Origin: Kitasatospora purpeofusca
GTDB lineage: Bacteria > Actinomycetota > Actinomycetes > Streptomycetales > Streptomycetaceae
Length of the DNA: 64,000 nt
NCBI RefSeq assembly: GCF_000718025.1
Contig: NZ_JODS01000025.1
Location: 119,332 to 183,331 of the forward strand
Direction: 5' to 3'
How positions within the stretch are numbered: the first letter of the stretch is position 1; the number at the start of each line of letters is the position of its first letter. A program made the translations under genes and the position numbers. The notes below the pieces were generated by a model, which was not told the origin of the DNA, searched no databases, and worked only from the letters and a program-made list of their open reading frames with translations. This document shows, piece after piece, positions 25,501-33,835 of this stretch.

Positions 25501-26256
25501 TCAGTGCTCCGCGCGGGCCGGGGGCGTGCTGTCGGCGGCGGGCGCCGGGCATTCCGGGATCAGCCGGTAGCCCACGCCCCGGACGGCCTCGACCAGGCCG
25601 GGCAGGGCGAGCTTGGTGCGCAGCGAGCCGATGTGCACCTCCAGGGTGCGGCCGTTGCCCTCCCAGCCGCTGCGCCAGACCTCGCTGAAGATCTGCTCGC
25701 GGCGGTAGACCACGCCGGGGCTCTGGGCGAGCAGCGCCAGCAGGTCGAACTCCTTGCGGGTGAGCGGCACGTCCCGGCCGTCGACGCTGACCCGGCGGCG
25801 CTCGCGGTCGATCACGATGCCGCGGGACTCCAGCGGGCCGCGCTGCTGCGGGACGGTGTCCGGGGCGGGTGCGGCGACGGCGGCGGGCGCGGCGCCGCGG
25901 CGGGCGACGGCGTGGATCCGGGCGAGCAGCTCGCCCATGTCGTAGGGCTTGGTGACGTAGTCGTCGGCGCCGAGGTTGAGGCCGTGGATCCGGGAGCGTA
26001 TGTCGGCCCGCGCGGTCACCATGATCACCGGTACGCCGCTGCCGGCCCGGATCCGGCTGCAGACCTCGAAGCCGTCGCGGTCGGGCAGCCCGAGGTCGAG
26101 CAGGACCACCCGGTACGGCTCGTTGCCGTCCGGCACCAGGGCGTCCAGGGCCTCGTGGCCGCTGCGGGCGTGCCGGACCTGGAAGCCGTGCCGGCCCAGG
26201 ACCGCGACCAGCGCGGCGGCCACGCGTTCGTCGTCCTCGACGAGCAGCAGTCGCAT
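25501..26256 (-). CDS. gluR: OmpR/PhoB-family response regulator, probable GluR
   Basis: This 251-residue response regulator begins MRLLLVEDDERVAAAL. It has the phospho-Asp in VVLLDLGLPDRDG, the switch residues in MVTARAD and KPYDMGELLARI, and a C-terminal winged helix (LTRKEFDLLALLAQ, GRTLEVHIGSLRTKL). An Ala/Pro-rich linker joins the domains. ATG 26256 has GGAGGAG 5 bp upstream. It is co-directional with gluK and divergent from gluA. By analogy with S. coelicolor GluR it activates gluABCD in response to glutamate; the direct target site is probably in 26257-26669. Confidence 0.87.
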   Translation of the reverse strand: MRLLLVEDDERVAAALVAVLGRHGFQVRHARSGHEALDALVPDGNEPYRVVLLDLGLPDRDGFEVCSRIRAGSGVPVIMVTARADIRSRIHGLNLGADDYVTKPYDMGELLARIHAVARRGAAPAAVAAPAPDTVPQQRGPLESRGIVIDRERRRVSVDGRDVPLTRKEFDLLALLAQSPGVVYRREQIFSEVWRSGWEGNGRTLEVHIGSLRTKLALPGLVEAVRGVGYRLIPECPAPAADSTPPARAEH

Positions 26257-26669
26257 GGTTCTCCTCCTCTCCCGGACGGATTCCCGGGGGGTGTCCCTCG
26301 GTCGCCGTGCGATCGTCACGGCCCCTGCCGGGCAGGTCCCGGTTCTGCGCAGTATGGGCCAGCGAACGCCCGGACGCCAGGCTCGGCCGACGGCCGCCGG
26401 GCACCGCCGGGGCTCCGCGATCACGCCCGCCGCGGCCTCCGGACGCTGTCACTGTGCCCCTATCGGACCTTTGTGAACAGCGTTCGCCGGGCGTGTGGCC
26501 GGATCGTGATCCTCAAATTCCACTCAGATCGGCTGACGTGGCGACGTCAGGGCTCCTATGGTCGGCCCACCGAGGGTCGCGGCTCCGCCGGCTGCGGCCC
26601 TCGGATTCCTACCACCATTGCCGCCCAAGGGAGTTCGCACCCACGGGCCGACCCGAGGGAGCAGGCCCG
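26257..26669. other. Divergent gluR/gluA control region
   Basis: This 413-bp region holds the gluA promoter/operator (26533-26562) and a second short dyad, GAAC-AGC-GTTC (26475-26485). That dyad has a 3-bp rather than 4-bp spacer, so it is not an SOS box. The part next to gluR (26257-26460) is GC-rich and shows no clear site beyond the ribosome binding sequence. Confidence 0.6.
26533..26562 (+). promoter_or_regulatory. gluA promoter overlapped by a symmetric operator
   Basis: CTGACGTGGCGACGTCAG (26533-26550) is a perfect 7-bp inverted repeat around 4 bp. Its left arm doubles as a -35 (CTGACG), followed after 18 bp by TATGGT (26557-26562). The layout suggests a regulator binding over the -35, possibly GluR or a nitrogen regulator. 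The gluA start is about 107 bp downstream. Confidence 0.5.
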
Positions 26670-27443
26670 ATGAGCACGAGCCTCGACCAGGACTCCCGCG
26701 CCGACGCCGCTCCCCTGGTGGTCCTGCGCAACGTCAACAAGCACTTCGGTGCGCTGCACGTCCTCCAGGACATCGATCTGGAGATCAAGCAGGGCGAGGT
26801 GGTCGTACTGATCGGCCCCTCCGGCTCCGGAAAGTCCACGCTGTGCCGGACGATCAACCGGCTGGAGACCGTCGACTCCGGGACGATCACCATCGACGGC
26901 CGCCCGCTGCCCGCCGAGGGCCGGGAACTGGCCCGGCTGCGGGCCGAGGTCGGCATGGTCTTCCAGAGCTTCAACCTGTTCGCCCACAAGACCGTGCTGG
27001 AGAACGTGGTCCTCGGCCAGGTGAAGGTCCGCGGCATCGCCAAGGACCGGGCCGTGCGGACCGCCCAGGAACTGCTGGAGCGGGTCGGCGTCGGCGCCCA
27101 GGCGTCGAAGTACCCCGCCCAGCTGTCCGGCGGCCAGCAGCAGCGGGTCGCGATCGCCCGGGCGCTGGCGATGAACCCCAAGGTCATGCTCTTCGACGAG
27201 CCCACCTCGGCGCTCGACCCCGAGATGATCAACGAGGTGCTGGAGGTCATGCGCCAGCTGGCCGCCGACGGCATGACGATGGTCGTCGTCACCCACGAGA
27301 TGGGCTTCGCCCGCTCCGCCGCCAACCGGGTGCTGTTCATGGCGGACGGCCGGATCGTCGAGCAGAACACCCCCGAGGCCTTCTTCACCGCGCCGCGCTC
27401 CGAGCGCGCCAAGGACTTCCTTTCCAAGATCCTGCACCACTGA
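26670..27443 (+). CDS. gluA: Glutamate ABC transporter ATP-binding protein
   Basis: The 257-residue ATPase powers the GluBCD importer. Walker A is GPSGSGKST, the Q-loop is FQSFNLF, the signature is LSGGQQQR, Walker B is VMLFDEPTSALDP, and the switch His is in VVTHEM. It matches the polar amino acid importer subgroup throughout. ATG 26670 follows GAGGGA; the open frame reaches back to 26307 through the promoter and was trimmed. It is the first gene of gluABCD, with gluB 139 bp downstream. Confidence 0.95.
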   Translation: MSTSLDQDSRADAAPLVVLRNVNKHFGALHVLQDIDLEIKQGEVVVLIGPSGSGKSTLCRTINRLETVDSGTITIDGRPLPAEGRELARLRAEVGMVFQSFNLFAHKTVLENVVLGQVKVRGIAKDRAVRTAQELLERVGVGAQASKYPAQLSGGQQQRVAIARALAMNPKVMLFDEPTSALDPEMINEVLEVMRQLAADGMTMVVVTHEMGFARSAANRVLFMADGRIVEQNTPEAFFTAPRSERAKDFLSKILHH

Positions 27444-27582
27444 TCGCCCGGTCCGGACCCCCGGCCGACGGCGGCGGGGCGCCCCCACGCGCCCTCCCGC
27501 CCGCCCGCCGGGCCCCCACCCGAACCGCACCCTTCGCCAGCGCCCGGTCGACCCGTGGCCAAGCCCGAGGAGAACTGCCCTC

Positions 27583-28491
27583 ATGAGGACTCGTCGCACC
27601 TTCGCCGTCGCGCTCTGCGCCATCGCGCTCACCGCCACCGCCGCCTGCGGCAAGGACGGCACGCCCGGCGCCAGCAACACCTCGGCCGGCGGCAGCGCCG
27701 CCCCCGCGCTGCCCACCTACACCGTGAAGACCGACGTCAAGGTCGACTCGGCCGTGCTGGCCGAGGCCAAGAAGCGCGGCCAGCTGCTCATCGGCGCCAA
27801 GTCCGACCAGCCGTTCCTCGGCTGGGAGGACCTCGCCAGCGGCGACCGCAGCGGCTTCGACATCGAGATCGCCAAGATGGTGGCCGCCGACCTCGGCTTC
27901 ACCCCGCAGCAGATCAAGTGGCAGACCCTGGTCTCCTCGCAGCGCGAGCCGGCCATCTCCAAGGGCCAGATCGACTTCTACGTCGGCACCTACAGCATCA
28001 ACGACGAGCGCAAGAAGTCCGTCTCCTTCGCCGGCCCGTACTACGTCGCCGGCCAGGACCTGCTGGTCAAGGCCGACAACACCACGATCACCGGCCCGGA
28101 CTCGCTCAACGGCAAGAACGTCTGCACCGCCACCGGCTCCACCTCGATCAAGAACATCGAGAAGTACTCGCCGAAGATCACCCAGTTCGACACCTACTCG
28201 GCCTGCGTCGAGAAGCTGATGTCGGGCGAGGTGGACGCGGTCACCACGGACGACGCGATCCTCAAGGGCTACGCCTCGAAGTACGCGCCCAAGCTCAAGG
28301 TGGTCGGCCAGCCCTTCACCAAGGAGAACTACGGCGTCGGCCTGAACAAGGACGACAAGGCGCTGCGCGACGCGATCAGCGACGCGATCAAGGCCCACCA
28401 GGACAACGGCGACTGGAAGAAGGCCTACGACGCCACCCTCGGCCTCTCCGGCGCCGTCGCCCCGCAGCCGCCGGCGCTCGACCGCTACTGA
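27583..28491 (+). CDS. gluB: Glutamate-binding lipoprotein
   Basis: This 302-residue periplasmic-type binding protein captures glutamate outside the membrane. A lipoprotein signal ends TATAAC at about residue 23. The SBP_bac_3 domain then runs through GQLLIGAKSDQPFLGWED, GFDIEIAKMVAADLGF and KSVSFAGPYYVAGQDLLV, with the ligand-site segments CTATGSTS and GVGLNKDDKALRDAI. ATG 27583 follows GAGGAGAACTGCCC. A strong hairpin lies between gluB and gluC, which may give more gluB than permease mRNA. Confidence 0.95.
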   Translation: MRTRRTFAVALCAIALTATAACGKDGTPGASNTSAGGSAAPALPTYTVKTDVKVDSAVLAEAKKRGQLLIGAKSDQPFLGWEDLASGDRSGFDIEIAKMVAADLGFTPQQIKWQTLVSSQREPAISKGQIDFYVGTYSINDERKKSVSFAGPYYVAGQDLLVKADNTTITGPDSLNGKNVCTATGSTSIKNIEKYSPKITQFDTYSACVEKLMSGEVDAVTTDDAILKGYASKYAPKLKVVGQPFTKENYGVGLNKDDKALRDAISDAIKAHQDNGDWKKAYDATLGLSGAVAPQPPALDRY

Positions 28492-28516
28492 TCCACCCGT
28501 CCCACCCGATCTCCAC

Positions 28517-28552
28517 AGATCCGGACGGATCCCGACCGATCCGTCCGGATCT
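28517..28552 (+). terminator. Intercistronic hairpin between gluB and gluC
   Basis: AGATCCGGACGGATC (28517-28531) pairs perfectly with GATCCGTCCGGATCT (28538-28552) around a 6-nt loop. It has no T-tract and sits inside the operon. It is likely a partial terminator or 3'-end stabiliser that favours the binding protein over the permeases. Confidence 0.75.
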
Positions 28553-28590
28553 CCCCCGAGTCGACGAACCCCTGAGAGGAGGGCCGCCGG

Positions 28591-29241
28591 ATGGGCTTCC
28601 TGTTCGAGGACGGCAACTTCGCGCTGTTCCGCGACGGCTTCCTGCAGACGATCGAGCTGAGCGCGCTCAGCGCGCTGCTCGCCCTGCTGCTGGGCACCCT
28701 GCTGGCGGCCTTCCGGGTCTCCCCCGTCCCCGTGCTGCGTGCCTTCGGCACCGGCTGGGTGACGATCTTCCGCAACACCCCGCTGACCGTGCTGTTCTTC
28801 GCCGTGACCTTCGGCCTGCCGCCGCTCGGCGTGCACTTCAGCCACCTCGTGTTCGCGGTGCTGGCGCTCGGCAGCTACACCGCGGCGTTCGTCTGCGAGG
28901 TGCTGCGCTCGGGCATCAACACGGTGCCGATCGGTCAGGCCGAGGCGGCCCGCAGCCTCGGCCTGACCTTCGGCCAGACGCTGACCCAGGTCGTCCTGCC
29001 GCAGGCGGCCAGGACGGTGCTGGCCCCGATGAGCAGCGTCTTCATCGCGCTGCCGAGGAACTCGGCGATCGCCGGCGCGTTCAGCGTCAGTGAGCTGTAC
29101 AGCGCGCAGCAGACCTTCTCCGAGCGCGGCTACTCGATCTTCGCGATCTTCTTCTGGGTCGCCTGCGCCTACCTGGTGATCAGCGCCACCGTCGCCCTGC
29201 TGTTCCGTTTCCTGGAATCCCGACTGGCGGTGGCCCGATGA
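28591..29241 (+). CDS. gluC: Glutamate ABC transporter permease GluC
   Basis: This 216-residue inner-membrane permease of the HisM family has about five membrane segments. The EAA loop is GQAEAARSLGLTFGQTLTQVVLPQA, which contacts GluA. The start ATG 28591 follows GAGAGGAGGG. Its stop overlaps the gluD ATG by 4 bp (ATGA), so the two permeases are translationally coupled. It forms a heterodimeric pore with GluD. Confidence 0.94.
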   Translation: MGFLFEDGNFALFRDGFLQTIELSALSALLALLLGTLLAAFRVSPVPVLRAFGTGWVTIFRNTPLTVLFFAVTFGLPPLGVHFSHLVFAVLALGSYTAAFVCEVLRSGINTVPIGQAEAARSLGLTFGQTLTQVVLPQAARTVLAPMSSVFIALPRNSAIAGAFSVSELYSAQQTFSERGYSIFAIFFWVACAYLVISATVALLFRFLESRLAVAR

Positions 29242-30089
29242 GCAAGCCCTTCACCCGCTCGACGACCGCCGGCGTCCTCTTCGACGCCCCCGGCCCGAAG
29301 GCACGCGCCCGCAACCGGATCTTCGGGGTGCTCTCGCTGCTCGGCATCGCGGGACTGCTCTGGTACGTCTTCGACGCGCTCAACGACAACGGCCAGTTCG
29401 ACGCCGCGCTCTGGGACGTGTTCCAGTACACGGCCATCCAGCAGCGGATCGTCGACGGCCTGGTCTCCACCCTGGAGGCCTTCGGGCTGGCGGCGGTGTT
29501 CTCGCTGGTGCTGGGCGCGCTGCTGGCGGCCGGGCAGCTCTCCGAGCACAAGCCGGTGCGCTGGGTCTGCGTCTCGGTGGTCCAGTTCTTCCGGGCGATG
29601 CCGCTGCTGATCCTGATCGTCGCGCTCTACTACGCGTTCTTCGCGAAGGAGCCGATGTGGGCCCTGGTGCTCGGCCTCAGCCTCTACAACGGCTCGGTCC
29701 AGGCGGAGATCATCCGCAGCGGCGTCAACGCGGTGCCGCGCGGCCAGGGCGAGGCGGCCTACGCGCTCGGCATGCGCAAGACGCAGGTGATGACCGGCAT
29801 CCTGGTCCCGCAGGCGGTCCGCTCGATGCTGCCCACGATGATCGGCCAGCTGGTCGTCACCCTCAAGGACACCTCGCTGGGCTTCATCATCACCTACCAC
29901 GAGCTGCTCTTCGTGGGTAAGGCCATCGCCACCCAGCCGCTCAACTCCGCGGGCTTCCCCTACATCCCCGTGGTCCTGGTGATCGGCCCCATCTACATCG
30001 CGATGTGCCTCCTGCTCACCGCGCTCGCCCGGTGGATCGAGGCACGTGGCCGACGCGGCGCGAACCGGCGCACTTCAGCTGCTGCTTGA
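29238..30089 (+). CDS. gluD: Glutamate ABC transporter permease GluD
   Basis: This second permease, 283 residues, has a longer cytoplasmic N-terminus (about 30 residues) than GluC. A first membrane span lies near residues 30-50 and the conserved permease core follows. The EAA loop is GQGEAAYALGMRKTQVMTGILVPQA. ATG 29238 overlaps the gluC stop. The C-terminus is a basic Arg/Ala-rich tail. No terminator hairpin follows; a TTGACG motif overlaps its stop codon but lacks a convincing -10. Confidence 0.94.
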   Translation: MSKPFTRSTTAGVLFDAPGPKARARNRIFGVLSLLGIAGLLWYVFDALNDNGQFDAALWDVFQYTAIQQRIVDGLVSTLEAFGLAAVFSLVLGALLAAGQLSEHKPVRWVCVSVVQFFRAMPLLILIVALYYAFFAKEPMWALVLGLSLYNGSVQAEIIRSGVNAVPRGQGEAAYALGMRKTQVMTGILVPQAVRSMLPTMIGQLVVTLKDTSLGFIITYHELLFVGKAIATQPLNSAGFPYIPVVLVIGPIYIAMCLLLTALARWIEARGRRGANRRTSAAA

Positions 30090-30223
30090 CGGACACGCAG
30101 GTGAACTGTTGCATTGCTCTTCGTGACACCATCCGGGAGCATCCACGCGGCATATGACGGCAGGCTGACAGCCGGTCCGTGCTCCGAGATCCACGGCGCC
30201 CGCCCGGGCCCGGAGGGACCGGC

Positions 30224-32074
30224 ATGGACCCGGTGATCGTGGTCGGGGCCGGGCCGGTCGGCCTGGCCCTGGCCCTCGCCCTGGCCCGGCACGAGGTCCC
30301 GACCGTCGTCCTCGACGAGGGCACCGGACTCTGCCCCGAGAGCCCCCGCAGCGTCGTCCTCGGTGCCGACACCGCCGCCTTCCTGACCCGGATCGGCTAC
30401 ACCCGGGCCGCCTCCGACGCCGCCCGCTGGGACGCCTTCGCCGTCTGGCGCCGCCGCCAGGAGGTGCTCCGGATCGACCTGGCCGACACCCCCGTGCTGC
30501 ACCTGCCCCAGCACCGCCTCCAGCGCGGCCTGCGCGACGCCCTCACCGGCAGCCCGCTGGTCGAACTCGTTCCGCTGAGCCGGGTCACCCGGCTCGAACA
30601 GGACCGCGACGGCGTCAACGTGCTCACCCGCAACCCGCAGGACGGCACCGAGACCTGGTGGCGCGGCAGCCACCTGGTCGGCAGCGACGGCGCCCGTTCG
30701 GCCGTCCGCAAACTGCTGAAGATCCGCTTCCCCGGGCGGCCCGCCGTCGACCGCAGCGCGATCGCCACCGTCCGGGTCGACCTGCCGTTCACCGAACCCC
30801 GGCTGCACCGCGAGCCCCCGTGGCGCGGCGACCGCGAGGCCACCGCCCGCCCGCTGCCGGACGGCGTCTGGCGGCTCGACTGGCGGCTCCCCCCGGGCCG
30901 TCCCGCCCCCGCCGAACCGGTCGACCCGCACGCCACCTGGCCCGGCATCGTCACCGGCGACACGCTGCTCACCCGGGTCTCCTCCACCCTCACCGGCTGG
31001 TGCGGCGAACTCCCGAAGTTCGACCTGCTCGCCGCCGCCGACCACACCGCCCAGCAGCGGCTGGCCGCCCGGTTCCGGGTCGGCCGCTGCTTCCTGGCCG
31101 GCGACGCCGCCCATCTGCACGGCGCGCTCGGCATGCAGAACCTCACCGACGGCCTGCGCGACGCCGACAACCTGGCCTGGCGGCTCGCCCTCGCCTGGCA
31201 CCTCCACTCGGGCGGCCCCCAGCCCGGCGGCTCCCTGCTCGACGGCTACGAGGCCGAACGCCGCGGCGCGGTCGGCGCCCGGCTGCGCGCCGTCGACCAG
31301 GCCATGCCGCTGCTGCGCCCGCTGCGCGGCTGGGCCCAGACCCGGCGCTCGCTGCTCACCGGGTCCTTCCGCAAGCACGCGCCGATGCTCGCCGACGGGC
31401 ACCTCGGCACCGGGCGGTTCGGCGGCGCCCCCGCCTATCCGGCCGCGCCCTCCGGCGTGCCCGGGCGGGTCCCGGTCCAGCGCGGCGCCCGCGGCACCAC
31501 CTCGCTCAGCGAACTGCTGCCCGCCACCGCCCCCGGGGTGCTCGTCCCCGACCTGCCGGTGCTGGCCACCGACGGCACCCCCGACCGGCTGCACTCCCGG
31601 CTCGGTGCGGGCTTCCTGCTGCTGCTGGTCGCGCCCGGCACCGCCGTCTGGTCCGCGGAACGCTGGCTGGGCGCCGGGCTGATGCCCCGGCTGGCCGAGG
31701 TCGCCGCCGCGCTGCCGGTCCCGGCCGAGGTCCTGGTCACCGAGGCCTACCCGGGCGCCGGCCCGCACTCCGTGCTGCTGATCCGACCCGACGGTCATCT
31801 GGTCGGGGTCACTCAGGGCGCGGCGGCGGAGGACCTCCAGGCACTGGCCGACGGGGCCAGGGGCGGGCCGGCCTCGCTCCCCGGCGGACCCGACCAGGAG
31901 GCGCCGGCCCCGGAGCCCGCCGGGCCCGGTGCCGCGACCCCCGGCCCCGCAGGCCCCGGGGCCGCGACCCCCGGCCCGGTCGTCACCGGCCCGGTCAGCG
32001 CCACGCCCGCCGCCAGGCCCGCCACTGCTCCTGCCGCCGCTCCGGCGCCGCCGGTCCGCCCGTCCGGGCGCTGA
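30224..32074 (+). CDS. FAD-dependent aromatic-hydroxylase-type monooxygenase
   Basis: The 616-residue product has the Rossmann FAD motif IVVGAGPVGLALALAL at the N-terminus. The second FAD motif CFLAGDAAHLHGALGMQNLTDGLRDADNLAW is near residues 290-320, typical of PheA/TetX-like hydroxylases with a thioredoxin-like C-domain. GGAGGG lies 6 bp before ATG 30224. The last 65 residues are a Pro/Ala/Gly tail built from PAGPGAATPG repeats and are probably disordered. There is no biosynthetic cluster around it, so the substrate is unknown. It may follow gluD by read-through, with a 134-bp gap. Confidence 0.85.
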   Translation: MDPVIVVGAGPVGLALALALARHEVPTVVLDEGTGLCPESPRSVVLGADTAAFLTRIGYTRAASDAARWDAFAVWRRRQEVLRIDLADTPVLHLPQHRLQRGLRDALTGSPLVELVPLSRVTRLEQDRDGVNVLTRNPQDGTETWWRGSHLVGSDGARSAVRKLLKIRFPGRPAVDRSAIATVRVDLPFTEPRLHREPPWRGDREATARPLPDGVWRLDWRLPPGRPAPAEPVDPHATWPGIVTGDTLLTRVSSTLTGWCGELPKFDLLAAADHTAQQRLAARFRVGRCFLAGDAAHLHGALGMQNLTDGLRDADNLAWRLALAWHLHSGGPQPGGSLLDGYEAERRGAVGARLRAVDQAMPLLRPLRGWAQTRRSLLTGSFRKHAPMLADGHLGTGRFGGAPAYPAAPSGVPGRVPVQRGARGTTSLSELLPATAPGVLVPDLPVLATDGTPDRLHSRLGAGFLLLLVAPGTAVWSAERWLGAGLMPRLAEVAAALPVPAEVLVTEAYPGAGPHSVLLIRPDGHLVGVTQGAAAEDLQALADGARGGPASLPGGPDQEAPAPEPAGPGAATPGPAGPGAATPGPVVTGPVSATPAARPATAPAAAPAPPVRPSGR

Positions 32075-32150
32075 CCGGGCGGGCGAACGGGGCGGCGGCC
32101 GAACGGGCCGAACGCCCGACGGGCCGAGGCCGGGCTCACCGGGCCGCCTG

Positions 32151-33602
32151 CTACCTGGCCACCTCGGTCGCCCGGCTCTCGCGGACCACGGTGACCCGGA
32201 TCTGGCCCGGATAGGTCAGCTCCTCGGCGACCTGCTTGGCGACCTCACGGGCGATCACCTGCGCCCCGAGGTCGTCCACCACCTCCGGCCGGACCATCAC
32301 CCGCACCTCCCGGCCGGCCTGCATCGCGTAGACGGTGGCCACGCCGTCGTGCGCCCGGGCGATCTCCTCCAACCGCTCCAGCCGCCGCACATACGCCTCC
32401 AGCGACTCCTTGCGCGCGCCCGGCCGCGCGCCCGAGCAGGCGTCGGCGGCCTGGGTGAGCACCGCCTCCACCGTCCGGGGCTCCACCTCGCCGTGGTGCG
32501 CGGCGATCGCGTGCACCACGTCCGCCGATTCGCCGAACCGCCGGGCCAGGTCGGCGCCGATCGCCGCATGGCTGCCCTGGACCTCGTGGGTCAGCGCCTT
32601 GCCGATGTCGTGCAGCAGCGCCGCGCGCCGCACCGGCTCCGGGTCCACCCCGAGTTCGGCGGCCATCATCCCGGCCAGGTGCGCCGACTCCACCAGGTGG
32701 CCGAGCACGTTCTGCCCGTACGAGGCCCGGTAGCGCAGGGTGCCGAGGGTACGGACCAGCTCCGGGTCCATGGCGCCGACCCGGACGGCGAGCAGCGCGT
32801 CCTCACCGGCCCGTACGCAGCGGCGCTCGACCTCGATCCGGCTGCGCTCGTGCACGTGCTCGATCCGCAGCGGGTGGATCCGGCCGTCCTCCACCAGCTG
32901 CTCCAGGGTGAGCCGGGCGGTCTCCCGGCGGACCGGGTCGAAACAGGAGAGCTGCACCACCGAGGGCGTGTCGTCGATGATCAGATTGACGCCGGTGACG
33001 GCCTCGAAGGTCCGGATGTTGCGACCCTCGCGTCCGATCACCCGGCCCTTCATCTCCTCGTTGGGCAGCCGGAACACCGACACCGCGGTCTCGGCGGTCT
33101 GTTCGGCCGCCAGCCGCTGGATCGCCCCGGCCAGGATGCCCCGGGCCCGCTGCTCGCCCTCCTCGCGGGCGGCGCGCTCGATCTCCCGGACGGCGACCGC
33201 GGCCTCCCGGCGGGCCTCCGACTCGGCCTCCCGGACGAGTTCGGCACGGGCCTCGGCTGCGGAGAGCCCGGCGGTCCGCTCCAGCTCGGCCTCCCGGCGC
33301 CGGAGGAGTTCCCCGGCCTCCGCCGCGGCGCGGGCCAACGCCGCCGAGCGCTCGGCGAGTTCGTCCTCGCGGGTGCGCAGCCGGTCGAGCTCCCCGGCCA
33401 GCCGCTCCTCGCGCCGGTCGAGTTCGGCCCGCAACCGGTCGGCCTGCTGCTCGGCCTGCCGCCGGGCCCGTTCGGCCGCTGCGGCCGCGCGGCGGCGAGC
33501 GACCCTCGACCGCCGGGCCAGTAGCCACGCTGCCGCCAGGACCACCAGTAGGACGGCCACCGAAAGGGAAGCGGCCGATCCGGCGCTCACCGCGATCCTC
33601 AT
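32151..33602 (-). CDS. rny: Ribonuclease Y
   Basis: RNase Y is a membrane-anchored endoribonuclease starting mRNA decay. The 483-residue protein has an N-terminal anchor (AASLSVAVLLVVLAAAWLLA) and a long Arg/Glu/Ala coiled coil (about 30-165). The KH domain contains MKGRVIGREGRNIRTFEAVTGV, and the HD domain shows AALLHDIGKALTHE with IAAHHGEVEP. ATG 33602 has GGGGAG at 8-bp spacing; GTG 33611 is less well placed. It has its own strong promoter (33741-33769) and lies downstream of recX on the same strand. Confidence 0.93.
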   Translation of the reverse strand: MRIAVSAGSAASLSVAVLLVVLAAAWLLARRSRVARRRAAAAAERARRQAEQQADRLRAELDRREERLAGELDRLRTREDELAERSAALARAAAEAGELLRRREAELERTAGLSAAEARAELVREAESEARREAAVAVREIERAAREEGEQRARGILAGAIQRLAAEQTAETAVSVFRLPNEEMKGRVIGREGRNIRTFEAVTGVNLIIDDTPSVVQLSCFDPVRRETARLTLEQLVEDGRIHPLRIEHVHERSRIEVERRCVRAGEDALLAVRVGAMDPELVRTLGTLRYRASYGQNVLGHLVESAHLAGMMAAELGVDPEPVRRAALLHDIGKALTHEVQGSHAAIGADLARRFGESADVVHAIAAHHGEVEPRTVEAVLTQAADACSGARPGARKESLEAYVRRLERLEEIARAHDGVATVYAMQAGREVRVMVRPEVVDDLGAQVIAREVAKQVAEELTYPGQIRVTVVRESRATEVAR

Positions 33603-33740
33603 GCTGCCCACTCCCCGTCCCGCCGCGGCACGCCGCCCGGGACCACCGCGCGGCCGCCCGGAACAGCCCGGTCACAGGCATGGCCGGGCATACGGCCGGG
33701 GCGTCCGAGGGACGGTCGACGTGCTCCCGCACTGAGTGCG

Positions 33741-33769
33741 AGGCTAAGCGCGGGTTACGAAACGGTCAA
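33741..33769 (-). promoter_or_regulatory. rny promoter (TTGACC-N17-TAGCCT)
   Basis: On the minus strand TTGACC (33764-33769), a 17-bp spacer and TAGCCT (33741-33746) make a near-consensus vegetative promoter. It lies about 140 bp upstream of the rny start and 67 bp past the recX stop. It makes rny independent of recA-recX. Confidence 0.65.
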
Positions 33770-33835
33770 GACTGGCCAGGCAGTTGACCAACCCTCCGGT
33801 AACAGTCGGGGCGGAGCGACCCGCCCGGGCCCGCC

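Noticed and set aside
26475..26485. GAAC-AGC-GTTC near gluA as an SOS box
   Set aside because: The spacer is 3 bp, not 4, and flanking positions do not match the TCGAAC/GTTCGA consensus.
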